Source: S012-109 sp964425105 (GTDB lineage: Bacteria > Pseudomonadota > Gammaproteobacteria > SZUA-140). From it: a stretch of DNA of 21,780 bases. Below the pieces are notes generated by a model. The model ran no database searches. It saw nothing but the letters and a program-made list of their open reading frames with translations, and had not been told where the DNA came from. The first letter of the stretch is position 1, and each line of letters starts with the position of its first letter. A program made the translations under genes and the position numbers. This document shows, piece after piece, positions 7,727 through 17,000 of this stretch. The DNA lies in contig CAYRLE010000042.1 in the NCBI GenBank assembly GCA_964425105.1, positions 1 through 21,780 of the forward strand, in the 5' to 3' direction.

Positions 7727-8854
7727 TCATACTGATAAAAAGTCAGCAGGCAGATCGGCCTGGCACTCCACGCCATAGGGCCGATAATCGACGATGGGCT
7801 TCTCGCCGACAATCAATGCCGCCAGCAGCCGGGCACTGGCGGGGCCGAGCACGACACCGTTACGGAAGTGTCCACTGTTGACATACAGGCCATCCAGATG
7901 GGGCACCGCGCCAATCACCGGCACTCCATCTGCATTCCCGGGACGCAAACCCGCCCATTGGCGGACAAGTGGGTAGTCCGCCAATGCAGGCACCAGCGCA
8001 CGGGCAGCTTCCTGCAAAGACACCCTCACCTCCATAGTGGTGGATTTATCGAAACCTGCCTCTTCCACGCTACTGCCTACCAGGACATGGCCATCGCGGC
8101 GGGGGATGATATAGCGCCCCGCCTCCATGACGATGCGGCTCACCAGCCCGGGTGGGGTCTGATACAACAGCATTTGTCCGCGCACAGGATGAATGCGCAA
8201 CCTGATCCCCAGCGCTTTCATGATTTCTCCGCTCCATGCCCCGCCAGCCACCACCACCAGGGGAGCGGCGATCTCCCTTCCCCTGACAGTGCGCACCCCT
8301 CTGATACGACCCTTGTCATGCAGCAGCGCCAGAGCCGCCTCGTGCTCATGCAGCATCACGCCCTGTGCCGCAAGGTCCTTGAGCAGCGCCTTGAGCAGGC
8401 GGGGATTGCGGATCTGGGCCACCTCTGGCAACCACAGGGCGGTATCCGGTGTCTTGCCCAGCCGGGGTTCCAGTTGCCGGCATTGGGAGGCGCCAACGAC
8501 TTCCAATGGGACGCGATAGGAGCAGGACCATTGGGACGCCTGCTCCAGTTCATCGCTGTCCAGTATCAGCAGGCCGCTGGGCGTCCACTGCGGGTCGATG
8601 CCGGTATTCTCCAGCAGCTGTTCCGCCAGCAGCGGATATTGGCTCTGGCTCCAGCGGGCCAGGACATTGACTGCCCGGGGGTAGCGCCAGGGATAGAGTG
8701 GCGAGAGTATTCCACCGCCGGCCCAGGAGGACTCCCCCCCGGCCCTGCCCTTATCGAGCAGGGTGACAGAGAAGCCCTGCCGGCGCAGTTCCCGAGCGGT
8801 CAGCATGCCGATAAGACCGGCTCCGACAATCAGACAGTCAGTATGCTCCTTCAT
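7727..8854 (-). CDS. thiO: Glycine oxidase ThiO (FAD-dependent)
   Basis: Protein of 375 residues, normal for the family. The N-terminal Rossmann motif IVGAGLIGMLTARELRRQG (9-27) binds FAD, followed by SSWAGGGILSPLYPW, typical of the DAO/ThiO group. A late GLRPGNADGVPVIGAV and NSGHFRNGVVLGPASA are characteristic of the FAD-binding C-terminal half. ThiO oxidises glycine to iminoglycine, the source of the C2-N3 unit of the thiazole of thiamine, acting with ThiG and ThiS, which are not in this window. No TPP riboswitch is visible in its 5' region. The start is ATG 8854. Related amino-acid oxidases are possible, but the size, motifs and its position near minor pilin genes (as I recall for the P. 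aeruginosa homologue) favour ThiO. Confidence 0.88.
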   Translation of the reverse strand: MKEHTDCLIVGAGLIGMLTARELRRQGFSVTLLDKGRAGGESSWAGGGILSPLYPWRYPRAVNVLARWSQSQYPLLAEQLLENTGIDPQWTPSGLLILDSDELEQASQWSCSYRVPLEVVGASQCRQLEPRLGKTPDTALWLPEVAQIRNPRLLKALLKDLAAQGVMLHEHEAALALLHDKGRIRGVRTVRGREIAAPLVVVAGGAWSGEIMKALGIRLRIHPVRGQMLLYQTPPGLVSRIVMEAGRYIIPRRDGHVLVGSSVEEAGFDKSTTMEVRVSLQEAARALVPALADYPLVRQWAGLRPGNADGVPVIGAVPHLDGLYVNSGHFRNGVVLGPASARLLAALIVGEKPIVDYRPYGVECQADLPADFLSV

Positions 8855-8969
8855 CCCTACTCATCAAACTCTCGGTGGCGTGCAGTTCTCCGACAGATCT
8901 CTGCCATTGATGTTGTGCCGGGACCGCGGCAATCGAATTATCAGCAAAAGCGGCTGGCAACTGAAACTG

Positions 8970-8999
8970 ATTGTACACGCTACATAGAGAAACAGTCAC
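8970..8999 (-). promoter_or_regulatory. Possible promoter for thiO
   Basis: On the minus strand GTGACT (8999-8994) and TACAAT (8975-8970) are 18 bases apart, matching about four and five consensus positions. A start near 8963 would give a leader of about 110 bases before thiO. Confidence 0.35.
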
Positions 9000-9072
9000 G
9001 CAGCAGACACTGCTGAGCAGAGACCTGAAATCAGCCCCCATATCTGCAAAATACAATGAAATGCTTACAAAA

Positions 9073-9239
9073 TTAAGGAACCTCTGATTAATTCTGGGCC
9101 GGATGGATGGCGAGATGAAATGTTCCGGATCAAGGCGAAAAGCGCAGGTAATAGCGTGCTATTGCCAAGATTTTCAACGCCGAGCCGGGAGATTTCAGCC
9201 GCTAGACACCGGTTCATGAATTAATCAGAGGTTCCTTAA
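9073..9239. repeat. 167-bp palindromic MITE-like element
   Basis: The element has perfect 22-base terminal inverted repeats, 9073-9094 and 9218-9239; the outer part reads TTAAGGAACCTCTGATTAAT. Inner parts are also complementary: TGAAAT-N3-CCGG near 9115-9128 faces its reverse complement near 9194-9206. The centre is a tight hairpin with AATAGC (9150-9155) and GCTATT (9158-9163), its apex at 9156-9157, the exact midpoint of the terminal repeats. It contains no gene. TTAA occurs at both ends and may be a target duplication or part of the repeat. It separates the divergent thiO and HDOD-GGDEF genes. I recognise the type (small, foldback, non-autonomous repeat) but no named family. A decayed second copy of one end lies at 10874-10925. 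Confidence 0.85.
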
Positions 9240-9243
9240 AGGA

Positions 9244-9273
9244 TTGGATAACCCCCGACTAATGCGGTAAAGT
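9244..9273 (+). promoter_or_regulatory. Weak promoter-like pair before the HDOD-GGDEF gene
   Basis: TTGGAT (9244-9249) and TAAAGT (9268-9273) are spaced by 18 bases, immediately outside the right end of the palindromic repeat. A start near 9280 would leave a leader of only about 10 to 25 bases. Confidence 0.22.
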
Positions 9274-9290
9274 TATCACCATCATTCAAC

Positions 9291-10790
9291 GTGGCGCGCA
9301 CTCTCATGCTCCAGGATTCCGGCCTGACCAAAAAGCTCCAGCTTTGCACCGAGTTGCCGTCTCCCGCAGGGATCGCCATCCGCATTATCGAGTTGTGTCA
9401 GGATCCGGATGCAACATTGGGGGAAGTGGCATCCGTCATCGGGCATGATCCGGCCATTTCGGCAAAGCTGATGAGAATGGCCAACTCACCCTTGTATGCA
9501 CGGCAACGCAAGATCGAGAACATCCGCCAGGCTATCTCGCTTTTCGGCCTCAATGGCACCCTGACCCTTGCCTTGGGATTCTCCGTCGTCGACAGCAGCC
9601 GGCAACAGGGTGGCTGTCTCGACCACAACCATTTCTGGCGGCGTTCGCTGGCTTGCGCCATCAGCAGCCAGCTGCTTGGGGCCCGCTTTGAACCGGCCAA
9701 GAAGGATGAACTCTTTCTAGCGGGCTTGCTGCAGGATATCGGCATGCTGGCCATAGAGAAGGTGGAGCCCCTTGTCTATCAGGATCTAGCCTGCAAGGCT
9801 TTTAACCATGACCAGATCGTCAGCCTTGAAAGCAACGTGCTCTCCAGCGATCATGCCGAAGTCGGCGCCTGGATGCTCAATAGTTGGAATATTCCTGAGC
9901 ATATCGTGGCAGCGGTCGGCAGCAGTCATCGACGCAATCAAACAGATCACTTTGACCAGATCATTGCCGTGGCCAGCGTGCTGGGTGATATCTGGTGGCA
10001 TGATGATCAGCAGACCAGTCTGCAACAGGCGGCCGGGCACGCGCAGCGCATGCTGGACATGTCCTGGGACGACCTGATGCAGATCATCGAGGACACAGGC
10101 AGCCAGCTGCAGGAGTCTGCCACCATGTTCGAGATCGACATAGAAGGCCAGATTCCCGCCGAATTGCTTCTCGGCAAGGCCAAGGAGCTGATGAGCCTCA
10201 TGACTATCAGCACCCTGCAGGAAGCCACTGCCCTCAAAGAAAAAACCGATGCGCTCACCAACCAGAACCAGATGCTCAAGGAGCAGAACCGGCGCGATGA
10301 TCTGACTGGCCTGTATAACCGTGCCTATCTGGAGCAGTTGCTGGCCGCAGAATACCAGATGGCCCGTGATAACAATTTCCCGCTCTCTGTGGTCTTCATC
10401 GACCTCGATCATTTCAAGCAGATCAATGACCGTTTTGGCCACCAGGCGGGGGATGAGGCCCTGGTCCATTGCGCCCGCATCATCCTGGAGAACACCCGCC
10501 ACAGTGACCTCGTGGCCCGCTATGGCGGCGAAGAATTTGTAGCTATCCTGCCTGGCACCGATGCCGATGGGGCCCAGGTGGTGTGCAACAGGGCCCTGGA
10601 ATCGCTGCGTTGCTCGCCCCTGGTGAGCGACGATCATGGGGAGATTCTGGTGACGGCCTCGATCGGGATCGCCGTACTGGATGGCACCCCCGATATCCAT
10701 GGCGCCTACGATCTGCTGCGGCGCGCTGACCGCGCCCTGTATACCGCAAAAAACAGCGGCCGTGACCAGCTGAAGCTGTATGGCAGCTGA
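9291..10790 (+). CDS. HDOD-domain diguanylate cyclase (HDOD-GGDEF)
   Basis: Protein of 499 residues, without signal peptide or membrane segment, so cytoplasmic. Residues about 15-215 form an HDOD domain: ELPSPAGIAIRIIELCQDPD, VASVIGHDPAISAKLMRMAN, then GLLQDIG (145-151). A predicted coiled coil (about 305-335) leads to a C-terminal GGDEF domain with DDLTGLYNR (336-344), FIDLDHFKQIND (369-380) and active-site GGEEF (412-416). An RHSD (403-406), five residues before GGEEF, is a proper RxxD inhibitory site, so the enzyme should make c-di-GMP and be product-inhibited. The HDOD part probably senses or binds an unknown signal. The start is GTG 9291 or, equally possible, ATG 9306; neither has a good ribosome binding site. 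It stands alone between a palindromic repeat and an inverted remnant of that repeat, upstream of the type IV pilus genes. Confidence 0.9.
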   Translation: MARTLMLQDSGLTKKLQLCTELPSPAGIAIRIIELCQDPDATLGEVASVIGHDPAISAKLMRMANSPLYARQRKIENIRQAISLFGLNGTLTLALGFSVVDSSRQQGGCLDHNHFWRRSLACAISSQLLGARFEPAKKDELFLAGLLQDIGMLAIEKVEPLVYQDLACKAFNHDQIVSLESNVLSSDHAEVGAWMLNSWNIPEHIVAAVGSSHRRNQTDHFDQIIAVASVLGDIWWHDDQQTSLQQAAGHAQRMLDMSWDDLMQIIEDTGSQLQESATMFEIDIEGQIPAELLLGKAKELMSLMTISTLQEATALKEKTDALTNQNQMLKEQNRRDDLTGLYNRAYLEQLLAAEYQMARDNNFPLSVVFIDLDHFKQINDRFGHQAGDEALVHCARIILENTRHSDLVARYGGEEFVAILPGTDADGAQVVCNRALESLRCSPLVSDDHGEILVTASIGIAVLDGTPDIHGAYDLLRRADRALYTAKNSGRDQLKLYGS

Positions 10791-10873
10791 AACCCTTCTC
10801 TCTATCGCTTGCACCCTGAAGCGACAGTGGCGCAGCCTTTGCTCGCGTAACAAGCTGGACTCACCCTCGACGT

Positions 10874-10925
10874 AGGGAACCCCTCAGTAATTCATGAACC
10901 GGTGTCTGGCGGCCGAAATGTCCTG
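10874..10925. repeat. Degenerate, inverted end fragment of the 9073-9239 element
   Basis: These 52 bases align without gaps to the reverse complement of 9186-9237, with 44 identities by hand count. The longest exact block is AATTCATGAACCGGTGTCT. Similarity stops after about 10925, so this is a truncated, older copy, placed in inverted orientation relative to the full element. It lies 83 bases after the stop of the HDOD-GGDEF gene. Confidence 0.8.
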
Positions 10926-11421
10926 ACCCGTCCTTTTTGTGGATACCACTCACAATTTCTATTGCATGCTGAGATCTGTGCCGTACGCGATATCAGCATC
11001 CATGCCGCCGTGGCAGAGATAGCGGCATTCCAAGATGCGCGTTTTAGTGGAGCCTAGGTGCTGGATAAAATTGTGACTCCAGTCAAAGTCTTGCGCCAAA
11101 GAAAAGCGTATTTTCGGATAGCTAGGGGCAATAGTCCAAACACGAACACAGCGCTCTCATGCACGGCAGGGCGCGCAAGCCAGGACGACCGGCGCCGCAA
11201 ACAGGAAAGCAGGCCAAACATTCATTGATATTTCATAAAGTTACAGAAGGCGCGTAACACTTCTCCATGCCTGGGCCGCAAGCGCAAAATTTTTCTCCGT
11301 TGCTGCCGATATACCATTTAGCCAACTCCATCTCTCCTAGGGAATCTAGAAGCAAGCAGAGGCCGACGACCATTCGTTTGCATGTGATTCGGCTCTCGCC
11401 AATGCCGTGACAGGATATTTT
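10926..11421. other. Intergenic stretch upstream of the pilus operon, no gene recognised
   Basis: About 500 bases without a convincing reading frame. It includes a short hairpin, ATGCCGC (11002-11008) / GCGGCAT (11022-11028), without a U-run. The promoter of the minor pilin operon should lie here, but I could find neither a clear sigma70 pair nor a GG-N10-GC sigma54 element. A CCATTCGTT at 11370-11378 loosely resembles an AlgR-type box but is too short to claim. The left end borders the repeat remnant, so part of this stretch may be decayed mobile DNA. Confidence 0.5.
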
Positions 11422-11931
11422 ATGAATGCGATCAAAAACAACGTGAAGGACTTGCACGCGGGTTTCACGCTCATCGAATTGATGATGGCGCTGGCGATAG
11501 GCGCAATCCTGGCAACCATGGCCGTTCCCAGCTTCATCGACCTCATACGCAACAACCGAATCACAACCCAGACCAACGATTTCATCTCCACCCTCAACTA
11601 TGCCCGCAGCGAGGCCGTCAAACGGGGTACCGGGATCATTGTCTGCAGCAGCAATGACCAGGCCACCTGTACTGCGTCAGCCTGGCAGGACGGCTGGATC
11701 GTGCAGCAGGCCAGTAATGCAGAACTGTTGCGCGCCCATGCCGCGCTTGGCGGCGACAGCACGCTCAGCAACCTGGATAGCAATACCAGCATCCAGTACA
11801 CCTCCCGCGGCCTGCTCACTGGCAATCTCGCCACCACTTTCGATCTCTGTGTCTATACAGGAAAACCAGGCCGCCAGATCAATATCAGCGCCACGGGCCG
11901 CCCCCGCAGCACTGAATATCTCGGCTGTTAG
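11422..11931 (+). CDS. fimU: FimU/FimT-type minor pilin (GspH family)
   Basis: Prepilin of 169 residues. A 14-residue leader ends in Gly14, and the mature protein begins FTLIELMMALAIGAILATMA with Glu19 at the +5 position, the classic PilD cleavage and methylation site. The GspH/FimT pattern continues with NDFISTLNYARSEAVKRG, and the C-terminus has NISATGRPR and a final Cys. FimU-like subunits join PilV, PilW, PilX and PilE in a priming complex beneath the pilus tip. It is first in the pilus operon; pilV begins 18 bases later. I chose ATG 11422, preceded by CAGGA; the in-frame GTG at 11407 would precede that site. Whether to call it FimT or FimU cannot be decided from sequence alone; operon position favours FimU. 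Confidence 0.88.
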   Translation: MNAIKNNVKDLHAGFTLIELMMALAIGAILATMAVPSFIDLIRNNRITTQTNDFISTLNYARSEAVKRGTGIIVCSSNDQATCTASAWQDGWIVQQASNAELLRAHAALGGDSTLSNLDSNTSIQYTSRGLLTGNLATTFDLCVYTGKPGRQINISATGRPRSTEYLGC

Positions 11932-11949
11932 CAGGAAGAGACCCGGCTC

Positions 11950-12435
11950 ATGCAAACCATCACAGCACGCACAAAGAAACAAGGAATGCAGGGCTTCTCG
12001 CTGATCGAGATCCTGGTCACGGTGGTTGTCCTTTCCATTGGCCTGCTGGGACTGGCTGGTCTGCAGCTGACCGGCCTCAAGTACAATCACAGCGCCTACC
12101 TGCGCTCCCAGGCAACACTGCTCGCCTCGGACATCATCGACCGCATGCGCGCCAACCGGGATATTGCCCGCACGGGAAGCTACGACATCAGCCTGGGCAC
12201 TTCGCCACCCACTGCCAGCTGCATGGGGACGGGTAAGAATTGCACACCGGCCAATATGGCCGCCGCCGACCTCTCGGAATGGATACAGAACCTGCAGGGC
12301 CTGCTGCCCGCCGGTGATGGCGCCATCAGCCGCACTGTTACCGGCAATGAAGTCCGTTTCACCATCGTCATCCAGTGGGACGACAGCCATGGCGAAGAGG
12401 CTGCCGTCCAACTGCCCGTGGAGACCGTGATATGA
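11950..12435 (+). CDS. pilV: Type IV pilus minor pilin PilV
   Basis: Prepilin of 161 residues. A 15-residue leader ends in Gly15; the mature start is FSLIEILVTVVVLSIGLLGL with Glu20 at +5. The following QLTGLKYNHSAYLRSQAT and ASDIIDRMRAN are typical of PilV. A disulfide between Cys63-region and Cys69-region cysteines (in SCMGTGKNC) is possible. The gene has AGGAAGAG upstream, and its stop overlaps the pilW start as ATGA (12432-12435), implying coupled translation. Role: component of the minor pilin complex that initiates pilus assembly and carries PilY1. Confidence 0.92.
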   Translation: MQTITARTKKQGMQGFSLIEILVTVVVLSIGLLGLAGLQLTGLKYNHSAYLRSQATLLASDIIDRMRANRDIARTGSYDISLGTSPPTASCMGTGKNCTPANMAAADLSEWIQNLQGLLPAGDGAISRTVTGNEVRFTIVIQWDDSHGEEAAVQLPVETVI

Positions 12436-13481
12436 AGCCAGCCAACCAGCACATTGCTTCCCTGCGCCGTCAGTGCGGCATGACTCTGGTGGAAATCATG
12501 GTGGCGCTCACCATCAGCATCGTGCTGCTGACAGGAGTGGTAGAAATCATGCTCTCCAGCAAGCAGACTTATCGTGTCCAGGAAGGTGTCGCCAGACTCC
12601 AGGAAAATGCCCGCTTCGCCAGCCAGTTTCTCAGTGAAGACCTGCGCATGGCCGGCTTCTCCGGCTGCAGCAGCGCCACCACACCCAACAACATTGCCGA
12701 CCTGAACAGTGATGCCATCGCCGACAATTACTATAACTTCACCACCGACGGCCTGCAGGGATTCGAGTATGGCGATCTGCCGGTCAACCTCACAGCCACC
12801 GATACTCTGACCACTGCCGATGTGGTGAGCAATACGGACGTCATCGTGCTCATGTACGGCTCGACCAATGAAGCGCTGCAACTCACCGGCAATCTCACTA
12901 CCGTCAATGCCAACATCCAGTTGACACAAACCAACATGTTTGCCGCCAATGACATTCTGTTCATCACCGACTGCACGATGTCCGATATCTTTGCCGCCAC
13001 CAATGTCTCCAGTGGTTCGGGCACCACCACTATTGCCCATGCCAATTCGGTCAATACTGACAACAAGCTGAGCAAGGCCTACGGCCCCGACGCCATGGTC
13101 ATGAGCATGGTCAAAGTGGCCTACTACATCGGCACCAACGCAGCCGGCATCCCGTCCCTGTTCCGCAAGCGCATGGTGGGGTCCAACATGCAGACCGAGG
13201 AACTGGTGGAAGGCGTGGAGAACATGCAGCTTCTCTACGGGGAAGACCTGGACGCTGACGGCATTGCCAACCGCTACATCAAAGCCAACAATGTGGGAAA
13301 TTTCGCCAATGTGGTGTCGGTGCGCCTTGCCCTGCTGATGCAGACACCGAACGAGGTCAATACCCAGGCCGACACAAAGACCTACCCACTGCTTGATACT
13401 GTAATCGATCCGCCGAACGACCGGCGCCTGCGCCGTATCTTCTCCACCACTGTCAAACTGCGCAACAGGAGCCTTAGCTGA
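12432..13481 (+). CDS. pilW: Type IV pilus minor pilin PilW
   Basis: Prepilin of 349 residues, normal for PilW, the largest minor pilin. The leader ends in Cys15-Gly16, and the mature start is MTLVEIMVALTISIVLLTGV with Glu21 at +5. The helix continues as QTYRVQEGVARLQENARFAS, then DLRMAGFSGC, all typical of PilW. The C-terminal region has LVEGVENMQLLYGEDLDADG and a conserved-looking VVSVRLALLMQTPN. The start is ATG 12432, overlapping the pilV stop; a longer in-frame start at 12375 lies within pilV and is not needed. The pilX start codon follows the pilW stop with no gap. Confidence 0.92.
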   Translation: MKPANQHIASLRRQCGMTLVEIMVALTISIVLLTGVVEIMLSSKQTYRVQEGVARLQENARFASQFLSEDLRMAGFSGCSSATTPNNIADLNSDAIADNYYNFTTDGLQGFEYGDLPVNLTATDTLTTADVVSNTDVIVLMYGSTNEALQLTGNLTTVNANIQLTQTNMFAANDILFITDCTMSDIFAATNVSSGSGTTTIAHANSVNTDNKLSKAYGPDAMVMSMVKVAYYIGTNAAGIPSLFRKRMVGSNMQTEELVEGVENMQLLYGEDLDADGIANRYIKANNVGNFANVVSVRLALLMQTPNEVNTQADTKTYPLLDTVIDPPNDRRLRRIFSTTVKLRNRSLS

Positions 13482-14024
13482 ATGTACACCAGGAACCTAG
13501 CAAGCAATATGCAGGCGCGCCAGCAAGGCGCCACGCTGATCGTCAGCCTGCTGATGCTCATTGTGCTGACCCTGCTCGGCATAACGGCCATGAGTTCCTC
13601 CGGCCTGGAAGAAAAAATGGCCGGCAACAGCCGTGACCTCAACCTAGCCTTTCAGGCGGCTGAAGCGGCCCTCAAAGATGGCGAGGAATTCCTGCGCTCG
13701 GGCATCGTCTCCACCACGGCCTTCGACGGCAGTTACGCCGGCCTCTACCCACCTCCCTCGGGAAGCAATCCGCCCCCGGATGTCTACGACCCCACTGTCT
13801 GGAGTACGGCCAAAACTTATTCAGGCAGCATCGACCAGATCAACCAGCAGCCCAAATACATCATCGAACTGATGGGCAATATCGGCTCGGAAGACATCAA
13901 CATCAATGGCTATGGAGAATCGTCCGGTACCGGTGCCGTCAACACATTCCGCATTACCGCCCGCGGCACAGGCGGGTCAGACAACTCCGCAGTACTGTTG
14001 CAATCCTATTACGCACGGCAATGA
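13482..14024 (+). CDS. pilX: Type IV pilus minor pilin PilX
   Basis: Protein of 180 residues. The leader ends in QQG (Gly16), and the mature part begins ATLIVSLLMLIVLTLLGITA. The usual +5 glutamate is Val21, which I recall as common among PilX proteins. The helix continues EEKMAGNSRDLNLAFQAAEA, the hallmark of the PilX N-terminal domain. PilX belongs to the minor pilin complex that links PilY1 to the pilus. Its ATG directly abuts the pilW TGA, so expression is likely coupled. pilY1 starts 37 bases after its stop. Confidence 0.9.
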   Translation: MYTRNLASNMQARQQGATLIVSLLMLIVLTLLGITAMSSSGLEEKMAGNSRDLNLAFQAAEAALKDGEEFLRSGIVSTTAFDGSYAGLYPPPSGSNPPPDVYDPTVWSTAKTYSGSIDQINQQPKYIIELMGNIGSEDININGYGESSGTGAVNTFRITARGTGGSDNSAVLLQSYYARQ

Positions 14025-14061
14025 TCGCGTGCACTCTCTCATAGAACACAGGAGAATGGTC

Positions 14062-17000
14062 ATGAAGCAGTCCACATTGACTCAATACGCCGGCATGGCT
14101 GTCCTGTTCCTGTCCCTGGCGATATCCACTGGCGCAGCCACCGGCGCCCCGGGCACACTTTCCCAGACACCGCTTTATCTCAGCACCTCGGTGGAACCCA
14201 ACATCGTGTTTCTCTCTGACGATTCCGGCAGTATGGACTGGACACTGATGACGCCAGAAGACAGCGGCGTGATCTGGCTCAATGGCTGGATCTACTACTA
14301 CGCCCTCCCCGCACCGGACAATGCCTACTTCTGGACGGTGGCCAGTGAAGAGCACCTGATCAACAATGAGGGGGTTGCGGCACCGGCCCTGGGCGTATGG
14401 CGGGCCCGCAATTCGGACTACAACAAGATGTATTACAACCCTGCGGTGACCTATAAACCTTGGAAGGGTGTGAACAGCAATGGGAACACCTATAGCAACA
14501 GCCCGCCTGCGGCAGCCCTGATCAATCCCTACAATCCTGGCGCCGGCACTGTCGACCTGACATCGCTGACCAGCTACAACACCGATTTTCCCGGTGTCGG
14601 CTGGATGACAGTGCTCAACTATTATCCCGCCCGCTATTACAGCTGGACCGACAGCAATAGCAACGGTGTGGTGGACGCCGGTGACGCCCATACCCTGGTG
14701 GAAATCACCAACACCGCAACGCCCATGACACCCACGCCCCCGGCCACTTATACAGGCAGCGCCGCGCGCAGCGATTGCGTGGCTGCCCCAGTCTGCACCT
14801 ATGCCGAGGAGATCCAGAACTTCGCCAATTGGTTCACCTATTATCGGAAGCGTGAATTCAGCGCCAAGAACGCCATTGGTTCGGTGGTCGCAGACATCAA
14901 CTTCGGCAGGGTGGGCTACGGCACCATTCACAACAACAACAACGTCAATATACCCGTTGCCTCCATGAACAGCGATCCTGCCAGCGGCAACAAGCGTTCG
15001 GTGCTGGACAATATCTATACCACCATATCCAGCGGCGGCACTCCACTACGCACCAATCTGCGCGACATGGGCCGTTACTTCGAATGTGACAGTGGTAATT
15101 TTTATGGCGTCAGCGGCTCCAACTGTCCCATCCTGTCCACGTCCAAGGGCGGCATGTGCCAGCAGAACTTCACCATCCTCATGACCGATGGCTATTACAA
15201 TGGCTGGAGCCCGGGCCTGCCCCAGGCCAATGCCGATGGCGACAACAACACCAGCTTCGACGGCGGCAGCTATGGCGACAGTCGTAGCAACACCCTCGCC
15301 GATGTCGCCATGCACTACTACGAGCGGGATCTTGCCACCAGCCTCAACGACGAGGTCCCCACCACCCCCGGTGTCGATGACGCCTCCCATCAGCACATGG
15401 TCACCTACACGGTCTCCTTCGGTGTGGCAGGCACCCTGGACCCCGACGACACCAAGACGCCGGGCAATGCCAGCGACACCGATCCGACGGATGCCGGCTT
15501 CAGCTGGCCCAATCCCTCTGCCGGTGACCCGGAAAAGATCGATGACCTGTGGCATGCCGCCTATAATGGACGCGGGCTGTTTCTCAGCGCCCAGGACCCG
15601 GAATCCCTGAGCAGCGCCCTGAGTGACGCACTGGCCGATGTGACCGACCGCACCAGCAGCGCCGCCGCCGTGGCCTTCAACTCCACCACCCTGGGCACCG
15701 GCAGCGCAGTCTATCTGGCACAGTTCAACTCCTCATCCTGGAAGGGCGAACTCTATTCTTATGACCTCGACCCCTTCACCGGCGCCGTCTCCGGCACGCC
15801 CAACTGGCAGGCCTCGGCGGCATTGGATGGTATGGCCCCGGCCAGTCGCTTCATCATCACCCTGAACCGGGATACGGGCAGCGGTGTGGTCTTCGATACC
15901 TTGAGCGACCTCTCAACCACCCAACAGGGTGATCTCAACACCGGACCGGGGGGCGTAGCAGATGGTCTGGGCCAGGCGCGCATCGACTATCTGCGTGGCG
16001 ACCGCTCCGACGAGGGCACCGGCAATAACTTCCGCATCCGTAGCAGTGTGCTGGGTGATATCGTGCATTCCAATCCGGTCTATGTGGGCCCACCCCAGAT
16101 GAACTATCCGGATGCAGCCCCCTTTGGCACCGGCAGCAATGCCTACTCCGGCTTCAAGAGCACCAAAGCCGGACGACCTGGCATTATCTACATCGGATCC
16201 AATGACGGCATGCTCCACGGCTTCCGGGAAAGCGATGGCCAGGAAGTCCTGGCCTATGTCCCCCATGCCCTGTTCTCCAATGCAGCCACGAACGGGCTGC
16301 ACTACCTGAGCGACCCAGGCTATGTACATCGCTATTATGCCGACCTCAGCCCCACCGTCTCTGATGTCCGCATCAAGACTACAGCCAGCGGCTCGGTGGG
16401 CTGGAAGACCGTTCTCATCGGTGGACTGCGGGGGGGCGGGCGCGCCTTGTTCGCCCTGGACATCACCGACCCCAGTACCTTTGCCAGCGGCGCGGCCGAC
16501 GACATCGTCATGTGGGAATTCAGCAGTGATGACGACCCGGACTTGGGTTATACCTACAGCAAGCCCAGTATCGCCTTGATGAACAATGGCAGGTGGGCCG
16601 CTGTCTTTGGCAACGGCTACAACGACAGCGGTGCCGGCGAGGCCAAGCTGTTCATTCTCTTTCTGGATGGCGGCCTGGACGGCACCTGGACCCCGGGCAG
16701 CGATTATATCGAAATCACCACCAAGGCAGCGGACGGCCTGTCCACCGTCAACCTGATCGATCTCGATGGCAACGGTACCGCCGACCGGGCCTATGCCGGT
16801 GATCTCAACGGCAACTTGTGGGCCTTCGACCTCTCCAGCAGCAGCAGCTCGAGCTGGGACGTGGCCTACAAGACGGGACCCAACCCCAAGCCGCTGTTTT
16901 CCTCACCCGGCCAGCCCATCACCGCCAAGCCGGTGGCCGCCAAGCAGACGGTCAGTGTTACCGGCAGCACGGATCCCAATATCATGGTGTTCTTCGGTAC

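Noticed and set aside
7868..9016. Plus-strand open frame of 382 codons opposite thiO
   Set aside because: It is an antisense shadow of thiO, rich in His, Gln and Pro, with no recognisable domain.
9073..9239. Repeat considered as a CRISPR unit or phage attachment site
   Set aside because: There is a single palindromic unit with no spacer array, and no integrase or tRNA at its ends.
9786..10853. Minus-strand open frame of 355 codons opposite the HDOD-GGDEF gene
   Set aside because: Antisense shadow in GC-rich coding DNA; the sense strand has strong GGDEF motifs.
10950..11076. Inverted repeat TCACAATTT / AAATTGTGA flanking about 110 bases
   Set aside because: Nine-base arms at this distance are expected by chance in a region of this size, and the flanks do not extend the match.
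11370..11378. CCATTCGTT resembling an AlgR binding box upstream of the minor pilin operon
   Set aside because: Seven of nine matches to a short remembered consensus is not enough, and no regulator gene is in view.
15994..16002. RGD tripeptide in PilY1 (residues 645-647) as a possible integrin-binding site
   Set aside because: It is part of YLRGDRSDEG, which I recall as a common conserved stretch in PilY1 proteins generally; nothing in the window indicates a host-associated organism.
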